The translations under genes and the position numbers were made by a program. Shown piece after piece: positions 13,437-26,509 of a stretch of DNA of 64,000 nt; the first letter of the stretch is position 1; every line of letters begins with the position of its first letter. This stretch comes from Callipepla californica brunnescens. Taxonomy: Eukaryota > Chordata > Aves > Galliformes > Odontophoridae. The DNA is taken from positions 682,001 through 746,000 of the forward strand of contig JALIRH010000140.1 of NCBI GenBank assembly GCA_023055505.1, written 5' to 3'. The notes under the pieces are model-generated. The model had not been told where the DNA came from, did not search any database, and saw only the letters and a list, made by a program, of their open reading frames with translations.

Positions 13437-14491
13437 CTTCAGATTACAGAATACAGATGTATTGAGCCAGTTTTGAGGGCAGGGCATGTGAAAGATTTTT
13501 ATCTAAAATGAATGAAAATATACATGTTCTGTAATCAACAGTTTTGTTTGAATCTAGGTAACTTTGCTGGTTCTATGAATTCCCAGGACAGTACCTAGAC
13601 AGTTCTCCTTTGCTACATAAAATAACAACAGCTTCCGATCAAGGTGCTTCATGTGACAGGAGACATTCCTATAAAACTGTAGGTTACATGAATGTCAGTG
13701 TTGTTCTAGGCATTCCATCAACTTCCATGATGTTTTCAGTATATTTCAAAAGGAAATGGAAACACCACTAAAATTAACAGTAGTAGTATTCATTCTTCAG
13801 ATGAATAGGCCTATTTCAGAGGAAAAGAGGTAGTCGGAAAAGATATCTGTTGTCTAATACATACAGTATTTTGCTTGATTATTTATCATAACTGAGTAGA
13901 AGTACTCTGCACTTCATTCTTTCATTCACTTAGTTTACAGATTAATGTCCAGAGCAACAATGTATCTGAAACAGCTTGCTCAGTTAGACTTCATATACAG
14001 ATATCTGAAGGTTATTTTATCCTGATAATAATATCTATCTTGGGACTTCACATAAGGCTAAGATTCTGGGTTGCTCCTTTCCTACATGGAGAAATGTAGG
14101 TGTAAATAAGACTTTGCATACATTAATTCCACAAGTATTTGTGAACAGATGGTAAATTGTTGGCATTGGTAGAAATCTGGGCAAGTACTGGTGACAGGGA
14201 TAATAAAGTAGTTTTCTATAGAAAAAATCATTAATTAGCACTGGAAAGGTCCAATGTATCTAAGCATAACTAATGAATATGGCTTTTCCCTAGAAGATGA
14301 CAGTATCGATTATTTTTACTTTAAAGAGCTGTTATCCAATAGAGCAACAGATTATTTCTTCTTTCCTTTCTCTGCAAGAGAAGATAAGAAATTTCTCATT
14401 CTGTGAACCAGAGAAAGCATCTGCTTCAATAGAGTAGAGAGGATCTTGCTGAGCTGATCTGAAAGTTCCCAAGTTCATTCACTTTACTTAC

Positions 14492-14579
14492 ATCAAACAT
14501 CTGATCTCTGGTCTCTCCACCACAATGAGAACAATTTCTGGCAGTTACCTTCTCCTTCATACTTATTAAACAAAGGGCT
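14492..14579 (-). CDS. candidate internal exon, product unknown
   Basis: The minus-strand acceptor GTCTTATAG precedes 88 bases and a consensus donor GAT|GTAAGT. In the open frame the first base completes a codon (entry phase 2), followed by 29 codons ending in phase 0. The translation includes ARNCSHCGGETRDQMFD, with a C-x2-C pair that could be structural. Entry phase matches the exit phase of the 17.6 kb candidate, and exit phase matches the entry of the 13.4 kb candidate. No protein family is recognised. A chance open frame remains possible. Confidence 0.28.
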
Positions 14580-14797
14580 CTATAAGACAACTGCCTTCTA
14601 AATCTTAGGACAGTAAAAATATCAGAATTCTACTATTCATCTATTTTTTATGCTTTGCTTTTGAAACATCTAGACTTATATCACTATTTTATGCAAGAAT
14701 GGTCATAAGATACCCGTGCATTCACCCTACACAGGTCTTCCAAATGGAAGAACACTCTCAAAAACTCTCAGCATTTCAAATCAGTCAAAACTCAGAG

Positions 14798-14828
14798 CAA
14801 ACAAACAAATAAACAAATAAACAAACAA
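14798..14828. repeat. (AAAC/AAAT)n microsatellite
   Basis: Alternating CAAA and TAAA units form an imperfect tetranucleotide repeat of about seven copies between two unremarkable AT-rich flanks. Confidence 0.75.
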
Positions 14829-17627
14829 CCAAGGATGATTTTATGGGAAAAAGGGCAAGAGTCACATGGCTGAAGATTTCTTGCTAAAGTTAAAAATCAT
14901 TTCCTATCATTCCTATCATGAGTTACCACCATATGATACATCTAATGCTTCCATAGGCCACAGGAGCTTTAAATATTATACAGAGCAGAGTGGGACTGTA
15001 AACAAAAAGAAAAAATGCATACAGAAACAAAATAAAATGAAGACATACTGTTTTACAAGTCTTCACAGCATTTCTCTTGTTACGGTTCTTGTTTCTTTTT
15101 AAGAAATAAAAATGAAATGAGAACAACATAGCAAAATGCAATAGAAATGCTTTCTAACAATGTTAGTTGATGGTAGCAGCCTACAATTCAAGCAGTGAGA
15201 AGTAACAAGCTAGGAACATGTCATGGCATTTACTACAGAGCATTACTGCTTAGCTGTAACACAGGAAATTTTTAGTATAGAGACTACAGAATGGTTTAGT
15301 CCAATTCTGCAAACCATTTGCTAATAATTCACCTTGATACTATTTCTAGTAACTCCTCTCAAGTAGGAGTATATAAAATGCTACTTTCTGCTAACATTAC
15401 TTGTCATTTGTCCACTTAACATTATTTATTCTTCTCAGGGAACCTGCTGCTTCAGTAGTCACTCTTAAGCACAATTTAAAACAGAAAATCACAGCAGAAC
15501 ACTAAATGCTAATAAACACAAGAAACCAGATTTACTTAGAAATGACATGCAGATAATACACTAAGTTTCATATCAACTTTGACTCCTAACAACAGTAGAA
15601 CAATTTTTTCAACATATTTTAACTCTACTAAATTTTGGAATTGGTAGTTATGATTAAAAAAAAAAAATAACTGCATAGTGCTTTTAGGAATATACTGCGA
15701 TCTGCAGCAGCAATTATATGTAAGTGCCATAGTGCATAAGGCTACAATTAGCTCAATACATGCATAAAACCAATGTTCATCTGATTCAACTTGAACTAGT
15801 TGCACTTTACACAACTTAATTAACTTTTCTTTTACTCTAGGCACTTAAAGACCCATTTCTGTCACCAAGTGTCAATTCAGCTACACCAGTCAGAAGCTGT
15901 CAACGCATTCGTTGAACCCTTGTGAAACACAGCAGTTGATCTTCCCCTGCTTGTTCTGACAGACAGAATTTTCCTCTCAATTTCCATTTGTGGCTTCACT
16001 TCACTTTAGAAAGATTTAACTGCATTGCCAGTGCTGTTCTTCACAAAAGATTCCAACAAATATAATCCCAGAAAGATTCAGAGTAAAAACTAAACCTACA
16101 TAGCCAGAGAAATGTTTACAACTCATAAAAACAACTTCAATATCATTTCAAGCCCCAGCCTTCACCCTTCCACCACTGATTCACATTTCTGAACTGTAGT
16201 TGACTTTAAATTCACTCTCCACATGCCCCCATTTAGAAACATGCAACCTTTCAGGAGACTGCCAAATGTCAGGCTTGTAGGAATCAGTCCTGCAATCCAT
16301 CCAGCAGTGGCAACTGAAATGCTGCTGGGTCCTTTGGACACGCTTCTGCCTAGCTCATGAATATATGTCTATTACCATATCTTTTCCTCCTCTATGTAGT
16401 ATGACTACTGTAGGAGTTCATTCAGAGAAGATACAATATTGTGATAATAGGATAAAATTAGTCACAGTACTTCCATCCTTACAGTGTGACTTAAATAAAA
16501 CAGAATTCTACAAGTTAATATTAGGTCAAATATAGACATGGAAATAAAAGTAGCCTTTAAAACAACATATTTAAACCCAAGAATGTCCTAACAATTGATT
16601 TTTACTCTAATGAAGAACATTTTCTCTAAAAACACAAATGCCACAAGAGTGCTGTGTGACAGTGGTAAAAAATTGCTTCACTTACTTGAGTCAGATTAGC
16701 TCCAGATACAAGTTTAAGGTACCAACTCACAGTGAACTGCATGTGCAGACTTTCATACACAGAATTTTGGATTTTGGTTTTGCTTTGAAAGTACTGAGCT
16801 ATCAAAACATTTTTGTCCCAGATGGTGGTATTAAATCAATACCCTAAACACATAAATCCCCCAAAGAATGCAAACTACAGCATTCATTATCATTGCACCT
16901 CACCAAGCAGCATAACAGATGCTGAGAATAAACAGGGGTGCCAGTTTTTCACCACTGAATGCTACCATCTGATAACAAAATCACAGTGTATTCTTCAGTA
17001 GTTCAGAAATGCATTGCATGCTTCACAGGAAAAAAATGAAATTTTACATAAGTTTCAAATCTGGCACTGTATGTCTGAATTGGAGCTGCCTTAAACTCAG
17101 AATCCAAATGACTTCTTTCACTTATGACTTCAGAACATTTTGAATGTTGTGAAACACTGGAATTTTTGGAATAATAATCATTTTTTTAGGTTTCCATTTT
17201 ATTCACCTGTCATGGTTAATATGTTCTTGATGGTTTCCATGCTAAAGGTGAGCAAAAATTAAGATGAAGATAGCACATAGCTTAAGTAGTGTTGCTAAGC
17301 ACTGGGCAGCACATCAGAAAGCTGCTTACTAATCTGACAGTTCTTGGAAAACAGGAACATGGTCTTTCAATAGTCAAGTTTATGTCAAATGAGTTGCATG
17401 CATATCCACAAATGAGATGGTTTGATACGCTATCTGTTCATCTTTCAGACTAATACAGCATAAAAGGAGGGAAGGATTTTGGATTCACATGCTGCTTAAG
17501 GTAAAACTGCCTCAATTCCTACCACATCCAAGGGGGGCTTTTCTTTTTAAAATTTGAATCTTACAAAAGTAGTTGGAAACTGAGAATCTATCTTCACCCC
17601 ATCCTGAGATTTCATGATACTACTTAC
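14829..17627. other. AT-rich stretch, nothing identified
   Basis: No recognised interspersed repeat or gene is visible. Open frames in this span (for example 15536-15844 on the minus strand) are rich in L, C, V and K, have no domain signature, and look like chance frames. If the minus-strand gene model is right, this is intron. Confidence 0.5.
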
Positions 17628-17672
17628 ATGAGAAATGGGAACTGATTTTGTTCCCTGCTCATAAGTTTATTC
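17628..17672 (-). CDS. candidate short internal exon, product unknown
   Basis: The minus strand has a strong acceptor (GGGCTCTGTGTTTTTCAG), a 45-base unit, then the consensus donor CAT|GTAAGT. Only one frame is open, entering in phase 2 and leaving in phase 2, and it reads NKLMSREQNQFPFL. Entry phase matches the exit of the 25.7-25.9 kb candidate, and exit phase matches the 14.5 kb candidate. The splice signals are among the best in the window. The coding part is very short and unidentified, so it could be a decoy exon in intronic or intergenic DNA. Confidence 0.3.
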
Positions 17673-20628
17673 CTGAAAAACACAGAGCCCTCAAATACAT
17701 TCCATAGATTACTCATGTATGAAATACTCTGTCTACATCTCTACCTGCATCCCAAGGAACATTCTTATATAGTTTTGAATTATTAGTATAGAAACAGCTA
17801 TGGATAACTTTTTCTTTACGCAGCGTAGTGTGGTATCTCAAAAATATCCACTAGGGGCACACTACTTGAAAATTAAAAATATATTTATTAAAATTCACAT
17901 TAATAGCCAAAACTGAGATTAGTTTAAGCATTATTTAGTGAGATGATGTAACTATTTCATACAATACAAAGTATTTCATAGTTCCATAAACAAAAAGTCT
18001 TTAAGGGTGAGCTGTTTTATATAAAATATGGATAAAGCCAAGCTAATTTATATGCTGACAGTTGAACTGTTAATTTCATATATCTAATGATGTAATGACA
18101 TGACAAAGAAAAAATATTACTCTTATAATATGTTTTTCCCAGATAGAAAGGATAAAGATGGAAAATATGAGCGAGTGTTCAAATAAATTCATTATTTATG
18201 TAATATATGCAAACTTCACTGAAATAAATCCTCATTTTAGATGGTTTTCTTTTCAGCTTCAGAGTGAATGCCATTCAGAGCATGTGGTGCTGATTCTATT
18301 GCCAGTATCTGTAGAGAAACAAGCCTTCCTACACTGTGCATCAGTATAAAAATAATACATTGTTTAGAATGTTTGAAAACTGCTACAAAGAACACTCAGG
18401 AAATATGGGGAAAGAGAATAACACTTTAACTGTTAAAACTTTCTCCAGCAGCAATGACAACAGAAAACAATAACCAAAAATTGTTCACCGAAACCCTGAA
18501 GCAACTATTTACAAAATGCAAGCATTTACTATTTTGAATTCTTACTGGGCTTCTATCTGTTAGGTAGTAAAGATCCAGATGTAACCTCACAAACTCTGTA
18601 GAATTATCTGTACTACTTATATTTAGAGAAAATTTAAGTGCGTAGGTTCTGAGAAGTATTCAGTGAATATCCTCATGATTGTGCTTTCTCATATGTACAT
18701 TTATTTTGATTTTCAGACAGACGTCTTTCAAAAAAGCTTAAATTGAATGAACAGTGTTTGCAAGCATTCTCTCAACCAGCTCCACATTAGTGCCTTGTTA
18801 TCTTTGTAATACAGACAAGAGGCATCCACTCTCTGGGAAAACATGGACTTGCTTTTTCTAATTATATCATTCTCCTTCCTTATTTGCACATGGTAATCAT
18901 AGCCTGTTTTCTTTTTAAAATTACTTGGTAGTGCTGCCTAGTATTTAACACTATTAAGGTGTTTTGTATGATGTAGAACATACATATTAAATAAAATAGA
19001 CAGTATATGTGAATATACATATGACTGATTACTAAAAACCTCATATTATTACTGATTACTTATATCTCTTCTGCTTCCTATAGCCAGCAGGCATATGGCA
19101 CACCTCTACCTAGAAGCAAGCCTAAAACATCCAGTAATGCAGTTTGATCATTGCTGAAATTATTTCCTCTCCATGGTGCAATTTTAACTCACATTTTTTA
19201 TGTCCAAGGACAGAAAGACAAAGGGTTGAAGTGGGTTGAAAATGACATACTTGTCATTTTCACGCTTCCTAAGAGAAAGGCAAAGCCAAAATTCTTGGGA
19301 ACAAGAACTTCTCATACTGGCAGCTACTACCTCACTTCTTAGTTCTGGGATTGATCTTTCACAGCCTTCTACTATTACTTTTCTTTTCAGGGACAGGCCA
19401 ATTCAAAGGACTTCTATCAGGAAGACTAACTTCCCTCTCTTGCTTTTTTCAACATGAATCAGAGCAGAAACTCTCCTTCGGCACTTAAAACCAAGGCAGC
19501 TAAAAATACATGCCCTTCACACAACCCAGTCACCCAAGTGCATAGCTACTTTCAAACCTACTTACCATAGAACTGAAATGAAGCTTTGTCTCATAATGTA
19601 CCAGCAATATAATAAAGAAAGAATTGACAAATATATTTACTACATGCTTTGCGTAACTGCAAGACAACACATGCACTCTCCTTAACTGAGATCAAACTTC
19701 CTGGAGGCTAAGGCTGGGACACAACACCCCAGGAGGTGCAAAGCAGCTCCCAACTAGAGTTGTGCATGAGAGGTTGTCTGGCATCAATTGTGATTGCACA
19801 GGAAGATAAAAGCTTGCTTGTGATATATGACTCACATCAATTGTCAAGAAGCCATTCTCACAGCAAAAGTTCTTCCAACCTACACACTTTGCAAAAAAAA
19901 AAAAAACAGCAAGACAGTATGAGTTGAGGAACTGGCTCAAGCTAAACTTCTCCAGCTACTCAAGTTGCTGACTAGTCAGCCTGGCTTGGAAAGTTGAGAC
20001 TCTTAGTAATAACCATTTCATGATAGAGTCTCTGAAAATAGTTTAGAGAAAAATGAGGAAATGTAGACCAGGTTACATTGTACACGTTCAGTGTTCTGAA
20101 ACCTCTGTGGATAATAATCTGTATGTATGAGTACATGTACTGAACAACTATACTGAACAACTACTGAGCCTACTACTACTCTACTAGGAGAGACTTGTTA
20201 ATATTCCATGAGTTGTGTTCATTCACCTCACCACTGGTAACACATTTATTCCCAGAAACAAGTTATCATCAAGATTTCAGTGTTAGCTGAGGTCAAACAA
20301 CTGCTTATCCACAGACTTTCAACAGTGTCAGCATGTCACTTATTCATCCATTTTCTGCCTTTCTTGGCTACAACCCTAACATATTTTTATATACACATAT
20401 TTCTACAGAATTTAAGAATCCTTCACGTGAAAATCATTGTATAGATTTACAAGTATGTGATATTTTTAGTATTTATTTTTAGTATTTAATAATGGTGAGT
20501 TTTTTCTCTATTTTTTTATTTTTAAGTTTTCACTATTTGTAAAACCTGGACTGCACTTGTGAGATTTTACAAATCAGTGGTAAAAAAGTTAACTGACAGC
20601 CAATAGAAATTAAACATAAAAAATGATC

Positions 20629-20651
20629 CTATTATTATTATTATTATTATT
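20629..20651. repeat. (TTA)n microsatellite
   Basis: About seven ATT/TTA units in tandem lie within AT-rich unique sequence. Confidence 0.8.
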
Positions 20652-23110
20652 TGAAACAGTGTATAACTAAATCTACTGCTGCAAAATAATACTGAGCTCG
20701 AGAATTTAAAGTCTCAGAAGCTCTTTTTGGTGTGGATTTTTTTTTTATTTTTTTTTAAATAAATTTCAATTAGCTACTTCATTAGATTTCTGTTTTGATG
20801 ACAGCAGCTTAATTTACAAGGTTGGATAAGTAAAGTTGTAAGAAAAATATGTAGAAGGCACAGGGAAATTAGACAACACACTGAAAGAGGAGAATGACAG
20901 GGAATTAGTGCTTAATTAACACACACACAAGTATAAATCCCCTAATTCCCCCTTGTTTAGTTAAAATTGAATAGTAATTCTCATTTAACTTGGATGCTAA
21001 ATAGTTAAAGAAAAAGCACTATAAAATGCCAAGTTAATAAAGTTTTGTACTTTTTGTATCAGTCATAAAAGATCAGTTTTTCTAAATTAATAGTTTTGAA
21101 TTTCTTAAAGCTTTAATGGTTAGCTCCTTTCACTTTCTTCTTCTTAACAATAACTGTGTGCGTGAAATGGAAGATAAAGATGCCCAATAAATTATTCATG
21201 ATATTTATATGATACAGTTTAATATCCAGTTGTTACTGTCTCTTATATATAGATATATGGCACCTTTTGTGCCTCTCAATTACTAGAAACTTTATGTTTT
21301 GTGGAAAACAATTGCCTACTCATTTGGACCTCCAGATAGATCTGAACATTTTTTTCTCTCTTTTGTTCAACATTTAAAAGGTCTGAAGTAAACAAGACAA
21401 ACACATTTTAAAATAACTTTACTACTATCGCTAATGACAGCAATTTCAATTAGCTAGAATTTCATCTCTGTAACAACATGCCTGTTTCACTTTGAGCTCA
21501 TTGAATCATTTTTATCTCCAAATGACATAAAGAGACCTTGAGGTAGATCTGGTCTTTTAAATTATGTAATACATCTTTACTTATTTTTCCTTTTAACAAC
21601 GCAGCCACAACAATTTCTTCTGTAATTCTAGCTGCCAAATACAAACTGCAATGTTTCAAAGCAAATCAGAGCTCTTAAAAGTGTTAATTTTCCACTATCC
21701 ATTTCAGATTATTCTAATTTACCATAAAATATTTTAATAGAACATTAGAATTTTTCCTGCCAAAAACCATTACTATAGTGTCAGCAAGCACTACGCTAAA
21801 AAGGTTCACTGTCACTCAGGATTTGAGAAGCAGGACATGCTCCAGTTCCCATTAAGGTGAGTGAACAAATTCATATTGATTTGTAATGAATTGGCCAAGT
21901 CCCCTCATTGAGTTCAGACTAACACTGCCCATTGCAGAAGTTTATGGTTGAATATTTTGTATCTCCAAACAGGATTTTTCCTGTAAGTGGTCCATGCTGA
22001 CGCATTTAAATTAGCTATTCATTTTATAATTTAGAGCTTATTTCCTTAGATTTACTCAGAATTTTAGAAACAAATACTGATCCTAAAAACCTGTAATTTC
22101 TTGACATATACTAAACAGCAATTCTTTAACTGATGACAAATAAACATAAGTCTCTGGAGGTCAATGGATTTACTAATGTAGAGCAATCAAAGAACACTAG
22201 ATTTTAATGAAAACTGTTAACAATATACCAAAAGGTATTGTGGTTCTGAAATGAAAAGATCAGAAGAAGAAAACCTTATGCATATAAAGTAGTTAAGTAC
22301 TGAATATTCTTCTAAATTAAAAGTGAATACTACAGAGTGGAAATACTTTCCACATGGGAGCCTATTTCCTGACAAGTAAAGCTACTTCTGATAGGAATAC
22401 TTCTATCAAAGGTCAAGATTTAATAGGATGCTAACAGCTAGCTTCTGTTTAAGCACTGAAATCAATAAATGATATAGACTGATGGTGTGTTTTAAGTTTA
22501 TCATGCAGTAAAGCACTTTAGTAAAACTAAAGTTTAGCAAAACTCAATTTAGAAAAATAAATGAGATTTTTTTACACCTTTAAAGGAAATTTGCAATTCA
22601 CCTATACAAGAATTCAAGTTGACAGCAAGAGTTTCCATAGATAAACGAGCAGGCCGACAATAACCTAAACCACTAGTGCTGCTGATTTTCAGTCACATTG
22701 TCACAGTGGAGGGGGAAAAAAATAAAAATTAATGTTCTTTCTAAGGACTAAAAGCTGTAATAGTAGCAAAAACCAAAAGCTTAGTATTGATATCATTATG
22801 TCCCAGCAATATTCTCTATTAAAACAATTAAACAATCAAAATAATAGGAATATAATTATCAGATTTTAGAAATTTTCTTTAATATATCTTGCATTAAAAA
22901 ATAAAGACAATATATTCTATAACCATCCAATTAAGTAAAAATTTATGACTTTTTGACTTCAAACATACATCTAGTAAGGAGTTCAGAATTTCATCAGCGT
23001 GTCTTTAAAATTTCAAGTATACTGAATTAATTGAAATAAATCTAGAACACTCCAGACTGAAATAAGCGAATAAGCAACTGGATATTCTGCAAGACCTCTG
23101 AAGTTATATT

Positions 23111-23136
23111 AAAAAAAAAAAAAAAAAGAAAAAAAG
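23111..23136. repeat. A-rich tract
   Basis: Seventeen A, one G and further A form an A-rich run. It could be the tail of an unidentified plus-strand retroposed sequence, but nothing upstream is recognisable. Confidence 0.65.
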
Positions 23137-23877
23137 TATTGTAATTTATTTGTTTGCTAGATTTCATACCCAAAAGCACACAAGAAAGAATGTGCTGTGC
23201 TGAAGGTCTACAGAAAGAAAGCCTTTAATCATTCAGTGCAAAAGTAAAACTAAGCACTGGTATTAAAGGATAGAGTAACCACCATCCAACATTAAAACAA
23301 ATTTCACTGTGCAAAGGTTTATGTGACAGTCCATTAAAACAGTCCCTGGGAAGATAGAAAAAACATGAAGGTCACGGCACCAAAGGGTATTTTTGTCTTC
23401 ATAAAATGCCATGAGGATGTGACCTAGCAAACAAAGCAGAAGCCCAAGGCATTCCGGTAATAGAAGATAAAGTCTGAGAATTTCCAAAGAGATGAATTAA
23501 GCCTGAACAATCAGAGTCATTCATATTTTTCAAGTTTACGTTTTCAGAAATACTCCCTGAAAGTACTGACCACTTCAGACACAGAAAGGTAGCCAAGTTC
23601 AGGCAACTAAAAAAAAAATTATCTCAGTTTAAACACAGTAAAACTGGTGATAGTTAGGAAAATATCAACTATTATCCATTTTGATACCATTTTTATTTTG
23701 ATGGATTTTTCAGAGTAACATAAACAAAAACTGTCATGTAAAAATGTAAATGTTGCAGGAAATGTAATCAAACTGTTCTGTTAACTTAGAAAATGTTATG
23801 CCTGTTATAGAGAGAGAGACATCAAATAATTGTGACCATTTACTCAAATAAACTGGAAGATGGCTGATCATGTCTCA

Positions 23878-23960
23878 TCACAGAATCATGGGTTGGAAGG
23901 GACTTCTGGAAATCATCTCCTCCAACCTCCAGCTAAAGCAGTTTCCTTACAGGTTCTCAT
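23878..23960 (-). mobile_element. CR1 LINE 3'-end fragment, minus orientation
   Basis: The plus strand reads CACAGAATCATGGGTTGGAA followed by 'gggacttctggaaatcatct' and 'cctccaacctccagctaaag', the reverse complement of a CR1 3' end. Similarity fades after about 80 bases, so this is a short, strongly 5'-truncated copy. The weaker tail to about 24.06 kb may also derive from it. Confidence 0.85.
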
Positions 23961-24131
23961 GCTGCTTCATGCTATCAGCTGGCTCCTGGAGGTTCCCTAG
24001 AACTGAGGTTCATCAGTTTTGTAGTACCTTTAGTGTAGACACCAGTGAACTAAAGTGATGACTTAAATATTGTGCTTCAGATACTTTTTTTTTTAGCAAT
24101 ACATGAATAAAAAGCTGCACAAATCCTCCAC

Positions 24132-24175
24132 AAAAAAAAAAAAAAAAAGAAAAAGAAAAAAAAAAAGAAAAAAAG
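24132..24175. repeat. A-rich tract with G interruptions
   Basis: About 44 bases of A broken by single G residues. It lies between a CR1 fragment and the LTR-like block and could mark an insertion junction. It is otherwise a simple repeat. Confidence 0.75.
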
Positions 24176-24439
24176 AATGCCTTAATTATTCAAAAGCAGA
24201 TTGATTGTGGAGCTGGGAAATGGTGCTGTGATTGACCCAACCCTTTTCCTCTATAGAACAGGCGACTGGATTTCGCTGAATTAATTCCCCCTTGAATATG
24301 AGCTTACCTTTTAGGGGAAGAAATTACCTTGACAAGTTGTTCTGATATTTAGTTACTTCCAGAAGAGACTTGCTTCTCCTACGAAATTCTCAAACTTCAA
24401 TTTCCAGCCTGTGCAGTTTGTTAAACTTCAATATTTTCA

Positions 24440-25146
24440 TGGAATGTAAATGCCCACATACCAGCAGCAGGGCTGTGGGGCCCTGTGTGAGGCAAGGCTG
24501 GGGCTGCCCCATGCCACACACTGCCAGTTCCTGACTGCTCCACTGCAGGGCATGGCTGCACCCTGCAGCCAAGATGGTGACGACACTGGGAAGGGTAATG
24601 AGAAAGGTTAAAACACTACACCGCAGAGTGAGGACTGAGGATAAACTCTGTGAAGCACAAGGTGAGAGGAGGGAAGGAGACACACTAAATGTGAGAGATT
24701 TCTGAAGCAACTGCTGTTTTTGGAGAACCCACAGAAGAGCAGATTTATCCTGAGGATTTATCATGAATCAGCTCATGGGAAGGACCCATGGTGGAGCAGG
24801 GGGGAAGTGCAAGGAGAAAGGAGCAGCAGTGTGGAATTGTCATAGACTGGCCAAGCTTTCCTCATCTCTCAGCTCCAGCTGAGAGGAAGGTAGAAGAGTT
24901 GGAAATTACGTGTTCGAGCTGAACCTGGGAAGAAGAGCATGGGGAGATGTTGTTGTTTAGGTTCTTTATTTCCTTACTTTCCAAATAATTTAGTTGACAT
25001 TAAATTCTTTTTCCCAATATTCCATTTTAGTAATGTGTAACTATCTTTCCCATTTGTTTTATTCTCACATCCTGTTTATGAAGGAACCTGAGTGGGTTCC
25101 TGGTGGGCATCTGGAGTTAGTCAAGATCAACTCACCTCATCCTTTT
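24440..25146 (+). mobile_element. solo LTR-like block of an avian endogenous retrovirus
   Basis: This roughly 700-base block is richer in G+C than its surroundings in its first half. It contains phrases I associate with a family of avian ERV LTRs: 'cccatggtggagcagggggg', 'agctgaacctgggaagaaga', 'ttctttttcccaatattcca', 'cctggtgggcatctggagtt' and a terminal 'agtcaagatcaactcacc'. No gag, pol or env reading frame adjoins it, so it is best read as a solitary LTR left by recombination. A 124-codon minus-strand open frame across 24390-24764 is a shadow of it. Family assignment is from memory of consensus phrases, and both ends are approximate. Confidence 0.5.
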
Positions 25147-25199
25147 AAATGGAGATACTTTTAACAAATTATTTTGATATTATTAGGCTAATAGGTGGT

Positions 25200-25257
25200 T
25201 ATATATATATATATATATATATTTATTTATTTATAAATATATATATATATATATTTA
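25200..25257. repeat. (AT)n microsatellite with palindromic core
   Basis: An (AT)n run, then TTTATTTATTTATAAAT, then a second (AT)n run. The whole is nearly self-complementary and can extrude as a cruciform or long hairpin. It lies about 440 bases beyond the donor side of the 25.7 kb candidate exon and just after the LTR-like block. Confidence 0.85.
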
Positions 25258-25694
25258 AGACAGTTGCTTACAGATTGTTGTTTGGTATATCTATAGCACA
25301 TAACAATAAATATATAAACTTAGTAGCTCCAGTAACAAAGTATTCTTTAAAATCTTACTTGTTACAACTTGACTGTTTCAATCAAAGAGACACATCATTC
25401 TTATACCAGAAAAGACAAATAGCTGTTTTTCTCTTCTCAGTGCAAGAACTGAGAACTCTGTTCCTGTAACTTTATGCCTTTAGGTAGAATCCCTTCATGC
25501 TCTCTGTATCATGTCAGATACTCCCTACCCAAAGGAAAAAAAGAGAAAAAAGAACGTAGCATACATATGCATAGAAACATTATAACTATTTATTTCACGT
25601 TAACCGAGCGTAGGTGAAGACCAAAAAAAAGCAGAAGGGCTTTTGAATGAAGCTCCTGTGTAACAACTCTCTTAACTTCTCAAACATCACTTAC

Positions 25695-25894
25695 ACCCAG
25701 ATAGCTTTTGATTCAGTCTGAGTGGTCATGGCATTTCCAAAAGACACTGTCTTTCGGTCTTCTGTTGCACATTCATCCTCAGTAAACAAGACCACTGTCC
25801 ATTCTACAAGAGTTCTTTGTTGTCCATTATATATATCCACTTGTAGCACAGTCTTAGGAAGCTTACATTTAATGCCAGGTGCTTGAAGCCATGT
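25695..25894 (-). CDS. candidate internal exon, unidentified protein
   Basis: On the minus strand the acceptor CTTCTTTTAG is followed by 200 bases without a stop, then the donor GGT|GTAAGTG. The frame begins exactly after the in-frame TAG of the acceptor and gives 66 codons plus two bases (entry phase 0, exit phase 2). The translation contains GIKCKLPKTVLQVDIYNG and VEWTVVLFTEDECATED, has a balanced composition with alternating hydrophobic positions as in a beta-sandwich, and has two cysteines. That differs from the K/N/I/F-rich chance frames around it. I do not recognise the family. Neighbouring candidates at 26.6 and 17.6 kb fit it in phase. It may be a real exon of a gene extending beyond the window, or a decayed coding relic. 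Confidence 0.4.
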
Positions 25895-26509
25895 CTAAAA
25901 GAAGCCAAATAGGCACAGTGTACAACAATAAGACAAGAAAACATTTACAAGTCGAAGAGGAGAAACTAACTATTTCTCTGTTAGAGCACTATTTCACTGC
26001 ATAATCATTGTACTGCTGTGTGCTGAAAAATGGAATGAATTAGATGTGTATAAATTGACAAAAGGTATATTTTTTTAACGAAGTTGGGAGGAATAGGAGG
26101 GAAGTAAGTAATGAAACACTTGCTAAAGGGAGCATCTCCTACAGAGGAGAGAGCACACTTGATTTTAGTAAGTGGAACTATCTGTCCATCCATAAAACAA
26201 CTCAGACACAAATTGATCAAAATGTTTTCTTTTTTTTCAAGTAAGATAAGTGGTGCCATAAAATGATCAAAAGCATACATCAGAGCTATGTATTGACATG
26301 TCCTCAAACAAATGAAGTTATGGACAGAGAGTTATGAGTATTGTTATATGAAGTCAATTTTCTGGCAGTGCGAACCAGATTCTGACAGTATGTCTAAAGA
26401 TACTGGCTCCATAAAACTTGTAACAAAATACCCAGTGAGATCAGTAACAAAATCTGAACAGACCAGATCCCCACACATCAAAGATATTCCTGATATTCCT
26501 GTGGAAAAC

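Larger units (their letters stand above)
17673..23877. other. AT-rich stretch, no gene or major repeat seen
   Basis: Repeat-poor AT-rich DNA with a (TTA)n tract near 20.63 kb, a short direct duplication near 20.14 kb and an A-rich tract near 23.11 kb. Overlapping open frames on both strands at 19.15-19.94 kb are unrelated to any family I know. If the minus-strand gene model holds, this is a long intron. Confidence 0.5.

Noticed and set aside
24390..24764. 124-codon minus-strand open frame
   Set aside because: Lies antisense within the G+C-richer LTR-like block; composition follows the repeat and no protein domain is seen.
25149..25469. 106-codon plus-strand open frame
   Set aside because: Its first part is the (AT)n microsatellite translated as an I/Y repeat; not a gene.
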